Assembly (NCBI RefSeq): GCF_005876955.1 | Contig: NZ_SSCL01000004.1 | Coordinates: 274,053-338,052 of the forward strand | Length of the DNA stretch: 64,000 nucleotides | Origin: Sinomonas gamaensis | GTDB lineage: Bacteria > Actinomycetota > Actinomycetes > Actinomycetales > Micrococcaceae | Reading direction: 5' to 3' | Part shown: positions 51,369 to 58,992 of the stretch, one piece after another | Numbering within the stretch: the first letter of the stretch is position 1 | How the letters are laid out: every line of letters begins with the position of its first letter | Made by a program: the position numbers and the translations under genes | The notes under the pieces: model-generated | Database searches by the model: none | Told to the model about the DNA's origin: nothing | What the model saw: only the letters and a program-made list of their open reading frames with translations

Positions 51369-52157
51369 ATGAGTGAGACGACACCTCAGCACGACGACGG
51401 CGCCGTCCACTGGGAGGGCGCCGTCAACGCGCGTCGAGTGCTCGGCTCCGTCTACCGCATGGGCCGCAGCGAGTGGCTCACCGAGCGCGGATGGCGGCAG
51501 ATGCACGACGACGGCGTAAGCACCGTCATCGACCTCCGGAACCCGGGCGAGCGGCGGCGGAGGCCCACCGATCCGGAGGTGCCGGCCGAGGCCATGGAGG
51601 GCATCGCCGTCGTCAATGCCCCGACGGAGGATCCCGAGCACCCCGAACTCGCCGACCTGTTCGCCCGACAAGTGCCTCCGTATCTCAACCACCCGAACGG
51701 CTATGCCGGGGTGGTCCGCCTCTTCCCCGAGAGGATCGCGGCGGTGTTCCGGGCGATCGCCGAGGCGCCCCGGGGCGTCGTGGTTCACTGCTCGGCGGGC
51801 CGGGACCGCACGGGGATCATCGTCACGCTGCTGCTTCAGCTCGCCGACCCTGCGGTCGCCCAGGAGAAGGCCGCGGCCCAGTACGAGGCGAGCGTGCGGA
51901 GCATCAACGAGTGGCACCGGATCAGCCCGGTCAAGCACCCCTACGAGAGCTATCAGGAAGAGGCCGAGCTCGAGCCGATCCTCGCCGAGCGGCAGGCCGC
52001 GCTCGCGGAGTTCGGCGCGGGCATCAACGCCGAGGAGTACCTTCTCGAGCACGGCCTCAGTCGGGATGAGCTCGAACGGGTGAGGGCGAAGCTCCGGGCT
52101 GAGCCCGAAGCCCCCACGCCGCCTCAGCGCACGAACGGCCTGACGGCGGGGACGTAG
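51369..52157 (+). CDS. Tyrosine-protein phosphatase (Y_phosphatase3/PtpB-like)
   Basis: 262 aa. Active-site CX5R loop in VVHCSAGRDRTGIIVTLLL (Cys near residue 140, Arg six on). N-terminal strand-helix of this class RRVLGSVYRMGRSEWLTERG and DLRNPGERRRR. Related to mycobacterial PtpB and to phosphoinositide-type phosphatases; substrate unknown. The last 34 bp overlap the convergent SGNH gene. Confidence 0.87.
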   Translation: MSETTPQHDDGAVHWEGAVNARRVLGSVYRMGRSEWLTERGWRQMHDDGVSTVIDLRNPGERRRRPTDPEVPAEAMEGIAVVNAPTEDPEHPELADLFARQVPPYLNHPNGYAGVVRLFPERIAAVFRAIAEAPRGVVVHCSAGRDRTGIIVTLLLQLADPAVAQEKAAAQYEASVRSINEWHRISPVKHPYESYQEEAELEPILAERQAALAEFGAGINAEEYLLEHGLSRDELERVRAKLRAEPEAPTPPQRTNGLTAGT

Positions 52158-52909
52158 CCGAGGGCGTAGCCAGCGGCTGTCGGGTGGAATGAGGCTGGGT
52201 CGTTGGGGGTGAACCCGTGGATCCAAGGCGATGGCGACCCGAGCCCGTGCCCCAGGAAGGCAAGGGTGACGTCTGTATAGGAAGCGCCGCTCGTCAGGGC
52301 GGTCACCGCGATCGTGGAGTTGAGCAGGGCGGTGGCTCCGTTGATCTGGGCGGCCACGGGCTGCAGGGCGGGCGGCAGGCCGGAGACCGTGAACAGCAGC
52401 GGGTAGCCGGTGAATGTGATGTGCGCGCTGGGCGCCTTCGCCCGGACGGCGGCGATGGTCGCGCGGAGCTTGGCAGGCAGCTGGGGGAGCAGCACGAAGA
52501 CCGCGGTGTGGAGGGCGTCGGAGCAGGACGCCGAGGCGGGGTCGGACGTGCAGGCGAAGACGACTGGGGCGTCCCCGACGTCGTTCGCGCCGACCGTGAT
52601 CGTCACGTTCCGGACCCCCGCAGGGACCAGCGGTGCCTGCCGGGAGATGACGTCCGCGGTGGTCGCTCCGTAGCACGCGAGGTTCGCGTCCGCGCCGAGG
52701 AGGGCGGGGTAGGAACCGGGCGTCTGGAGACAGTCGTTGAGGTAGGTCCCGCCGCCCGTACCCGCCGCGATCGAGTCGCCGAGCGCAAGGTACGACGGCG
52801 GGGTGGCGGCTTGCGCTGGCAGGGTGGCACCAGCGACGAGGCCGAGGGCTGCGAGGACGGCGAGCAGCATGCGGATGACGCGCGAGGATCGGGGCTGGGA
52901 GTCGATCAT
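52124..52909 (-). CDS. Secreted SGNH/GDSL-family lipase or esterase
   Basis: 261 aa with a Sec signal peptide (VIRMLLAVLAALGLVAGATL, cleavage after PAQA). Block I YLALGDSIAAGTGGG (nucleophile Ser), block III GANDVGDAP (Asn) and block V ASFHPTAAGYALGY (His). Six cysteines form likely disulfides. Acts outside the cell on lipids or acyl esters. It stands between the paa units but is on the other strand and is probably unrelated. Confidence 0.9.
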   Translation of the reverse strand: MIDSQPRSSRVIRMLLAVLAALGLVAGATLPAQAATPPSYLALGDSIAAGTGGGTYLNDCLQTPGSYPALLGADANLACYGATTADVISRQAPLVPAGVRNVTITVGANDVGDAPVVFACTSDPASASCSDALHTAVFVLLPQLPAKLRATIAAVRAKAPSAHITFTGYPLLFTVSGLPPALQPVAAQINGATALLNSTIAVTALTSGASYTDVTLAFLGHGLGSPSPWIHGFTPNDPASFHPTAAGYALGYVPAVRPFVR

Positions 52910-52978
52910 GCCGCTCAGGGTAGGCCTGCTGGGCCGGTGGGACTAGGTCTCGAAGCGCGAGCCGTGTATTCTATTGCC

Positions 52979-53002
52979 ATTACCGAACGGCCGGTCAGTA
53001 AT
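52979..53002. promoter_or_regulatory. PaaR-like operator upstream of paaZ
   Basis: A 24-bp near-palindrome (ATTACCGAACGG / CCGGTCAGTAAT, 20 of 24 positions symmetric), with TATTCT (52967) as a possible -10 directly upstream. Same pattern as the site at 48409, so both paa units should respond to the same repressor. Confidence 0.75.
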
Positions 53003-53057
53003 TAGGCTCTCCAAGCGCCGGCCGTCCCGAGTCCCGCATCGGAAGGAACCGTCGACG

Positions 53058-55169
53058 ATGACCACTGCCGCGGCACAATCCATCCAGACCACGATCGTCC
53101 CGAGTTATGTTCTCGACGCCTGGTGGACTCCAGAAGGCGCGGCAGGAAAGGCCGCCGAAGTCCGCGACGCGAGCACCGGCGAGCTCCTCGCCTCGGTGAG
53201 CACCGAGGGGCTGGATCTGGCCGCCGTCGTGTGCCACGGCCGCACTGTGGGGCAGGCGGGCCTCGGCAAGCTCACGATCCACGAGCGCGCGCTCAAGCTC
53301 AAGGAACTCGCCCAGTTCCTCAACGGCCACCGGGACGAGATCTACGAGCTCTCCTACAAGACCGGCGCCACGAAGCTCGACTCGATGGTCGACGTCGACG
53401 GCGGCATCGGCGTCCTCTTCACCTTCGGTTCGAAGGGGCGCCGCGAGCTCCCCAACAGCCAGGTCATCGTCGAAGGTCCGCTCGAGACGCTCTCGCGGGA
53501 CGGCTCGTTTGTGGGCGAGCACATCTACTCGCGCATTCCCGGCGTCGCCGTGCAGATCAACGCGTTCAACTTCCCCGTGTGGGGGATGCTCGAGAAGTTC
53601 GCCCCCGCGTTCGTGGCGGGCGTCCCGACAATCGTCAAGCCCGCGACACCTACTGGCTACGTGACCGAGGCCGTCGTTCGGCTCATGATCGAGTCCGGCA
53701 TCCTGCCGGCCGGCTCTCTCCAGCTCATCTCCGGCTCGGCGCGGACCCTCCTCGACGAGCTCGACTACCGGGACATGGTGTCCTTCACGGGGTCGGCGTC
53801 CACCGCCAACCTGCTCAAGTCCCACCCGAACGTGGTCCACGGGGGTGTGCGCTTCACTTCTGAGACCGACTCGCTCAACGCTGCGATCCTCGGCCCCGAC
53901 GCGGGTCCGGGCACCCCCGAGTTCGACGCATTCATCCGCTCCGTGGTCACCGAGATGACGGTCAAGGCCGGCCAGAAGTGCACCGCGATCCGCCGCACGA
54001 TCGTGCCGCAGGGCATGGTGGACGACGTCGTTGCCGCCATCGGCGCGCGCGTCACCGACAAGGTGGTCCTCGGGGATCCCCGCGTGGAGGGCGTGACGAT
54101 GGGCGCTCTCGCCTCGGTCGGCCAGCTCAACGACGTCCGGGACGCCGTCGAGTCTCTCGTCGCGGCCGGCGGCCGGATCGCGTGGGGCTCGCTCGAGGCG
54201 CCGGAGGTCGTGACGTCGGGCGGGGCCAAGGCCGCCGTGCCGGACGGCGCGTTCATGTCGCCCGTGGTGCTCACGTGGGATGACGTCCGCGCCCCCGCGC
54301 TCCACGGCACGGAGGCCTTCGGCCCGGTGTCCTCAGTGGTGGGCTACTCATCGGTGGAGGAAGCGGTCGAGCTCGCCGCCCTCGGCTCGGGCTCGCTCGT
54401 CGCGACGGTCTGCACCAACGATCCGGAGACCGCGCAGGCCCTCACCCTCGGCATCGCGTCCCACCACGGCCGCGTGCTCGTGCTCAACCGCGAAGACGCG
54501 CGCACGTCCACGGGCCATGGATCGCCTGTCCCGCACCTCGTCCATGGCGGCCCGGGCCGCGCAGGCGGCGGGGAGGAGCTCGGCGGGATCCGCTCCGTCA
54601 AGCACCACATGCAGCGCACCGCGATCCAGGGCTCGCCCAACATGCTCACGGCAGTGACGGGCGTGTGGCACAAGGGCGCAGACCGCCATCTGGCGGATCC
54701 GGCAGACCCGAACACCCACCCGTTCCGCAAGTCCCTCGCGGAGCTGCGCATCGGCGACGCCGTGCGCTCGGAGCTGCGCCAGGTCACGCTCGACGACATC
54801 GCCCATTTCGCGAATGAGACCGGCGACACGTTCTACGCCCACACGAATGAGGAGGCCGCGGCAGCGAACCCGTTCTTCCCGGGCATCGTCGCACACGGCT
54901 ACCTGCTGGTGAGCTGGGCGGCGGGGCTTTTCGTCTCGCCCGAGCCGGGGCCCGTGCTGGCGAACTACGGGCTCGAGAACCTCCGCTTCCTCACCCCGGT
55001 CCCGGCGGGGGACTCCATCCGCGTGACGCTGACCGCGAAGCAGATCACTCCGCGAGTCACGGATGAATATGGCGAGGTCTGCTGGGACGCGGTGATCGAA
55101 AACCAGAATGACGAAATTGTCGCCACCTACGACGTACTGACTCTCGTCGCCAAGGAGTGGCACGCCTAA
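53058..55169 (+). CDS. paaZ: Bifunctional oxepin-CoA hydrolase / 3-oxo-5,6-dehydrosuberyl-CoA semialdehyde dehydrogenase
   Basis: 703 aa. Residues about 1-540 are an aldehyde dehydrogenase domain (NAFNFPVWGMLEKFAPAF, VRFTSETDSLNAAIL with catalytic Glu, KAGQKCTAIRRT with catalytic Cys). Residues about 555-700 are a MaoC hotdog domain (DDIAHFANETGDTFYAHTNE, NPFFPGIVAHGYLLVSWAAG). Opens oxepin-CoA and oxidises the resulting aldehyde in aerobic phenylacetate breakdown. Start with RBS ggaaggaacc at 53041. Fusion complete, both active sites intact. Confidence 0.95.
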   Translation: MTTAAAQSIQTTIVPSYVLDAWWTPEGAAGKAAEVRDASTGELLASVSTEGLDLAAVVCHGRTVGQAGLGKLTIHERALKLKELAQFLNGHRDEIYELSYKTGATKLDSMVDVDGGIGVLFTFGSKGRRELPNSQVIVEGPLETLSRDGSFVGEHIYSRIPGVAVQINAFNFPVWGMLEKFAPAFVAGVPTIVKPATPTGYVTEAVVRLMIESGILPAGSLQLISGSARTLLDELDYRDMVSFTGSASTANLLKSHPNVVHGGVRFTSETDSLNAAILGPDAGPGTPEFDAFIRSVVTEMTVKAGQKCTAIRRTIVPQGMVDDVVAAIGARVTDKVVLGDPRVEGVTMGALASVGQLNDVRDAVESLVAAGGRIAWGSLEAPEVVTSGGAKAAVPDGAFMSPVVLTWDDVRAPALHGTEAFGPVSSVVGYSSVEEAVELAALGSGSLVATVCTNDPETAQALTLGIASHHGRVLVLNREDARTSTGHGSPVPHLVHGGPGRAGGGEELGGIRSVKHHMQRTAIQGSPNMLTAVTGVWHKGADRHLADPADPNTHPFRKSLAELRIGDAVRSELRQVTLDDIAHFANETGDTFYAHTNEEAAAANPFFPGIVAHGYLLVSWAAGLFVSPEPGPVLANYGLENLRFLTPVPAGDSIRVTLTAKQITPRVTDEYGEVCWDAVIENQNDEIVATYDVLTLVAKEWHA

Positions 55170-55172
55170 AAT
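55167..55172 (+). promoter_or_regulatory. -10-like element overlapping the paaZ stop codon
   Basis: TAAAAT begins with the paaZ stop TAA. It lies 35 bp before the VOC start codon, which has its own RBS, so this transcript would carry a short leader. Confidence 0.4.
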
Positions 55173-55207
55173 GGGTGCCGTCAGTTCACCCTCCTGGAGG
55201 TGCCCCA

Positions 55208-55612
55208 ATGAATCTGGCGACGCGACCGGCAACAACAATCCTCACCGTGTCCGACGAGGCACGTGCGAAGGATTTCTACCAGGGAGCGCTGGGGCTCCCC
55301 GTCCGCGGCAAGGACCCGACCGGAATGATGATCTTCGGTCTGGACGGAACCGCATCGCTGGGCCTGATGGTCGATCCAAACTCGGTCCACTCAGGCCACA
55401 CCGCCATCACGTTCGAGGTTGACGACCTCGACACCACGATGAGCGAACTCGAAGGGCACGGTGTGCGTTTCGAGGATTACGATCTCCCCGATCTCAAGAC
55501 GGATGAGCATCATGTCTACACCATGGGCGACGAGCGCGCCTCGTGGTTCGCGGACCCCGATGGCAACATCATCTGCCTGCATCAGGGCGGGGCGATCGAA
55601 TACAACATGTAG
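55208..55612 (+). CDS. VOC-family protein (glyoxalase/dioxygenase fold)
   Basis: 134 aa. Begins MNLATRPATTILTVSDEARAK (landmark TTILTVSDEARAKDFY) and ends with SWFADPDGNIICLHQGG, the typical VOC pattern with potential metal ligands His (GHTAITFEV) and Glu. Could be a thiol or epoxide resistance protein; no specific function is evident. RBS ctggaggtgcccca. Downstream of paaZ with its own possible promoter. Confidence 0.85.
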   Translation: MNLATRPATTILTVSDEARAKDFYQGALGLPVRGKDPTGMMIFGLDGTASLGLMVDPNSVHSGHTAITFEVDDLDTTMSELEGHGVRFEDYDLPDLKTDEHHVYTMGDERASWFADPDGNIICLHQGGAIEYNM

Positions 55613-55633
55613 TCCGGAATCAAGGACGACGAC

Positions 55634-55662
55634 GGAGGGCCGGGCCGAGCGCCCGGCCCTCC
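55634..55662. terminator. Bidirectional terminator hairpin between VOC and P450 genes
   Basis: Perfect 12-bp stem GGAGGGCCGGGC / GCCCGGCCCTCC with a 5-bp loop, sited between two convergent stops (55612 and 55669). No long T-run, but the stem stability fits a high-GC terminator. Confidence 0.8.
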
Positions 55663-55668
55663 TCTGCG

Positions 55669-56901
55669 TCAAGCCCGCGAGAGGATGACTCCGCTCCGCG
55701 GCAGAGCCGGAATGCGCCGGAGATCGATCGTCAGGTCCTGGGCGGGCGCGCGGAGCCAATCCTGCTGGGCAAGGAGCCGAGCGCACGCCTTGATGAGCTC
55801 GATGGTGGCAGCCTCTCCCGGGCACCGATGCCCGCGTTCGATGTCCCCGCCGCCCTGCGGGATCAGGGTGTTGGGGTGCGGGGTCCACCCGCGGAATCTC
55901 TCGGGGTCGAAGCTCTCCGGGTCCCGCCAGGCTCGGGGATCGTGGTTGGTCCCGTACAGGTCCAGAAGGATCCACTGCCCGGCATTGATCGCCTCACCGT
56001 TCCACTCGAACCCGGTCTTCGCCGTGCCGCCCACGAGGGGAAAGAACGGGAAGTACCGCCGCACCTCTTGGGAGAACACCAGAAGGTCCTCGTCCGAGCC
56101 CTGAGCCAGACGGGAGGCCCACACGGGGAAGCGGATCATCGCGACGGCCGCAAACGTCATGAAGCGCCCCACCGCCACGGTCGGGCGCAGCAGATTCAGG
56201 AGTTCGAGGGCAGCGACCTCCTCCGGGAGCAGCTCGCCCTCCTCGTCGCGGTGGAGGGCGAACGCCTCGGCGATCGTCCGGGCAGACTCAGGCACGCCTG
56301 CGGACGACTCCCTGAGGCCGCGGACCTGCTCCGCCGCCCACTCCTCCGTGGTGCGCCGCCGTCGTCGTGCGATCCAATTAGGAGGCCCGAAGCTCGCGGC
56401 ACGGTCGATCATGAGCCCGAACTCCCGGCTGCGGCGCGCGGCGGTCGCGCCGTCGACCTCCAAGCCCACCCAGCGGCACGCAGCGACGGTGAGGGCCCGC
56501 CGCACCTCGTCGTGGAGGACCACGCGGGACCGTTCCTTCCACCCGCCGATCATCCGGGCCAGCTCATCGCCGAAGATCGTGGCGAGCCGAGACGATTCCC
56601 CGGGCCCGAGGTGCTCTACGAAGAGCCGTTTCCGGTGGCGATGGGCGGAGCCGGTCAGCGACTGGACGCTGCCCTCGTCCTGGAGCAGGTGCTGGGCCGA
56701 TCGCGGCATCGCCGAACGTCTGCCCACTCTGTCCTCGTCATAGAACATGGCCGCGGCCTCGGCACCGCGGACGCAGAGCGCCGGGCGGAGCATGACCCGG
56801 GTGCGGAACGCGTCGGCGCCGAGCTCGTCGCAGTGGGCGGAGATGAAGGTGTAGCCCTCACGAAGGAAGGCGACCGTGCTGTCCGGCACGCGGGGGAGCA
56901 T
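55669..56901 (-). CDS. Cytochrome P450, CYP152 peroxygenase type
   Basis: 410 aa. Haem loop GGGDIERGHRCPGEAATIEL (Cys near residue 357; GHRCPGE is the CYP152 form). The I-helix has the Arg-Pro pair (LLNLLRPTVAVGRF) where ordinary P450s have the acid-alcohol pair. This is the hallmark of H2O2-using fatty-acid hydroxylases/decarboxylases (BSbeta, SPalpha, OleT). No redox-partner gene is nearby, in line with peroxide use. Whether it hydroxylates or decarboxylates fatty acids depends on a residue I cannot assign. The lipoprotein gene precedes it by 9 bp in the same orientation. Confidence 0.9.
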   Translation of the reverse strand: MLPRVPDSTVAFLREGYTFISAHCDELGADAFRTRVMLRPALCVRGAEAAAMFYDEDRVGRRSAMPRSAQHLLQDEGSVQSLTGSAHRHRKRLFVEHLGPGESSRLATIFGDELARMIGGWKERSRVVLHDEVRRALTVAACRWVGLEVDGATAARRSREFGLMIDRAASFGPPNWIARRRRRTTEEWAAEQVRGLRESSAGVPESARTIAEAFALHRDEEGELLPEEVAALELLNLLRPTVAVGRFMTFAAVAMIRFPVWASRLAQGSDEDLLVFSQEVRRYFPFFPLVGGTAKTGFEWNGEAINAGQWILLDLYGTNHDPRAWRDPESFDPERFRGWTPHPNTLIPQGGGDIERGHRCPGEAATIELIKACARLLAQQDWLRAPAQDLTIDLRRIPALPRSGVILSRA

Positions 56902-56910
56902 GTGCGGTGC

Positions 56911-57519
56911 CTACTTCGTGGACGGCTGAAGAGTAGGACTCGCGGAGACCGACTCCGTGGAGCCTCCCGAAGCCGGCCGGCTTCCGGTCGGCGAGGACGT
57001 CATCATCGAGCCGTCTGGGGACACCACGTACCACACCCCGCCGACGCCTTGGCCGTTCGCCTTCCCGGGCGAAGTGTCCTTCGCGTAGTAGTAGATGGGC
57101 AGGCCGTTGAGGGTGACCTGCTTGCTGCCGTCCGCGGCCGTGATGCTGCCCACCTTGGCCGTGATGCCCTGGAGCTGAGGGGTCTGGTCGCTCGTCACGG
57201 CGGGCCACAGCGTGGCGCAGCCTCCGAGGCACGCGCTCTTCGACTCTCCCTGGTTGTCCAAGGTGTAGAAGTAGACGGGCATCCCGTTCGCGTCCACCAC
57301 GATCGTCTGGCCGTTGACCGTCGCAGTCTTGAGGCTCGATGTCGCCTTCGACGACGCGTTGGGCTGTTCGCCGCCGGGTCCGTAGCCGCTGGCCGAGGCT
57401 GCCGGGGCCGACGACTCGGGGTGCTGGGAGCTGGGGCTGCTGCCGCCGCACCCGGCCAGCGCAAGGGCCAGCAGTGGGGCGCATGCGGCAAGGACAAGGG
57501 GCCTCCGATGCTGATGCAT
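56911..57519 (-). CDS. Lipoprotein with Lipoprotein_15 (DUF) repeats
   Basis: 202 aa. Signal peptide and lipobox LALALAGCGG, then a Ser/Pro-rich linker, then two copies of the secreted repeat of PF03640 type: DANGMPVYFYTLDNQGESKS with CLGGCATLWPAV, and NGLPIYYYAKDTSPGKANGQ with GVGGVWYVVSPDG. Surface-anchored; family function unknown. It is first in a two-gene unit with the P450. Confidence 0.9.
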   Translation of the reverse strand: MHQHRRPLVLAACAPLLALALAGCGGSSPSSQHPESSAPAASASGYGPGGEQPNASSKATSSLKTATVNGQTIVVDANGMPVYFYTLDNQGESKSACLGGCATLWPAVTSDQTPQLQGITAKVGSITAADGSKQVTLNGLPIYYYAKDTSPGKANGQGVGGVWYVVSPDGSMMTSSPTGSRPASGGSTESVSASPTLQPSTK

Positions 57520-57569
57520 GATCGTCTTCTACCCTCATCCCGGCTCTCTACCCCGATCACGGATGAGGC

Positions 57570-57575
57570 TACGAT
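57570..57575 (+). promoter_or_regulatory. -10 element of leaderless CoA-transferase promoter
   Basis: TACGAT lies 6 bp before the ATG at 57582. No RBS. Confidence 0.6.
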
Positions 57576-57581
57576 CCCTCC

Positions 57582-58952
57582 ATGACTGAGGATGCCCTCG
57601 CCGAACCTCTGCCCCTGCACCGGCACCTCCAGCCGATCCTCGGACAGGCGCCGGAGCCACGGGATTGGCGGAGCGGTCCCCGGTGGTGGTGGAGCGGGGC
57701 CCTCGACGTCGAGGGGCTCGCCCTCGGTTCGATGGGAGCGCTCATCGCGTCGCTCGACGCCCTCGCCCCGTCGCCCGAGGGCGGTAGCCGAGCGTCGACG
57801 CGGTCCGAGCTCCTTGCCGCGTCCTTCGACTCGGTCCGGCATCTGCGCATCGATGGCAAGGCTCCCGACGTCTGGGCCCCGATGTCCGGCTTCCGCCCGA
57901 CCGCCGACGGCTGGGTCCGCCTCCACGCCAATTATCCGCACCACGCTGCGCGGCTGCTTGAGGGGCTCGGGATCGCCGATGCCTCCCAGCTTGATGCGGC
58001 CCTCCGCGAGCGTTCGGCACTCGACGTGGAAGCCGACGTCCGGCGGGCCGGGGGAGTCGCTGCAGCCGTCAGGTCCCCCGAGGAGTGGTCGTCCTCGCCG
58101 ATGGGGAAGGCGGCTGCGTCCCAGCCATGGATGGACGTGGCGCTCGCAGAGGAAGCTGCCAAACCACCGCTCGAGGATTCGGGAGCCCTTCCCCTCGCCG
58201 GCGTGCGCGTCCTCGATCTCACCCGGGTGATCGCCGGACCGAGCGCCACACGCCTTCTGGGAGCCCTCGGCGCGGACGTCCTCCGCATCGACCCGCCCCG
58301 GTACCCGGAGCTCCTCGACGCCCATCTGGACGCGGACTTCGCCAAGCGGAGCGCCGCGGTCGACCTCGCCGACGGCGACCAGCTCGCGCAGGTGCGCGAA
58401 CTCGCCGCGGCCGCCGACGTCGTCGTGCTCGGCTATCGAGCGGCAGCCCTCGCCCGATTCGGGCTCGATCCCGCCTCGCTCCGCGCGGACCAACCGCAGC
58501 TCGCGGTTGTCTCCCTCAACGCGTGGGGCCGCGGCGGGCCGTGGGCAGACGCGCGCGGCTTCGACAGCATCGTCCAGGCGGCCTGCGGGATCGCGCGGAT
58601 CTACGGCTCGGAGCACGACGGCGTATGGCGGCCGGGTGCGCTGCCGGTCCAAGCGCTCGACTACGCGACGGGCCTCGGGATCGCCGCCGCCGCGGTGGCC
58701 CTGCTGGCCGCCCGTCGCCGTGGGGTCACGGGCAGCGCCCACCTTTCCCTCGCCGCCACGGCGCACGAGCTGCTCGCGGCCCCGCCGCCCTCCGGCGCCG
58801 AGGCGAGGTCGTTGCCGGTGCCACGCCGGCAGGCCAAGAGCCCCCACGGGATCTTGGACTACGTCCCGCCGCCACTGCTCCTGGAGGGGGAACAGGTCGA
58901 ATACCCGCACGCGCCGGAGCGTTACGGGTCGGCGTCGCTCGAGTGGCTCTGA
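57582..58952 (+). CDS. CaiB/BaiF family (class III) CoA transferase
   Basis: 456 aa. Core fold with VRVLDLTRVIAGPSATRLLG, GADVLRIDPP and the catalytic-Asp segment ARGFDSIVQAACGIARIYG, then LPVQALDYATGLGIAAAAVA. The N-terminal 200 residues hold a second, less conserved CaiB-like half, giving the longer actinobacterial form. Moves CoA between carboxylic acids; donor and acceptor unknown. It has its own leaderless promoter. Confidence 0.88.
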   Translation: MTEDALAEPLPLHRHLQPILGQAPEPRDWRSGPRWWWSGALDVEGLALGSMGALIASLDALAPSPEGGSRASTRSELLAASFDSVRHLRIDGKAPDVWAPMSGFRPTADGWVRLHANYPHHAARLLEGLGIADASQLDAALRERSALDVEADVRRAGGVAAAVRSPEEWSSSPMGKAAASQPWMDVALAEEAAKPPLEDSGALPLAGVRVLDLTRVIAGPSATRLLGALGADVLRIDPPRYPELLDAHLDADFAKRSAAVDLADGDQLAQVRELAAAADVVVLGYRAAALARFGLDPASLRADQPQLAVVSLNAWGRGGPWADARGFDSIVQAACGIARIYGSEHDGVWRPGALPVQALDYATGLGIAAAAVALLAARRRGVTGSAHLSLAATAHELLAAPPPSGAEARSLPVPRRQAKSPHGILDYVPPPLLLEGEQVEYPHAPERYGSASLEWL

Positions 58953-58987
58953 TGGCTCGAATGGCTCGAATGGGCTCGAATGGCTCT
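58944..58987 (+). repeat. 9-bp tandem repeat at the CoA-transferase stop
   Basis: tggctcgaa-type units start at 58944, 58953, 58962, 58971 and 58981, spanning the CoA-transferase stop and the junction to the ATPase gene. A slippage-prone microsatellite that could extend or shorten the protein's last codons. Confidence 0.7.
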
Positions 58988-58992
58988 ATTGG

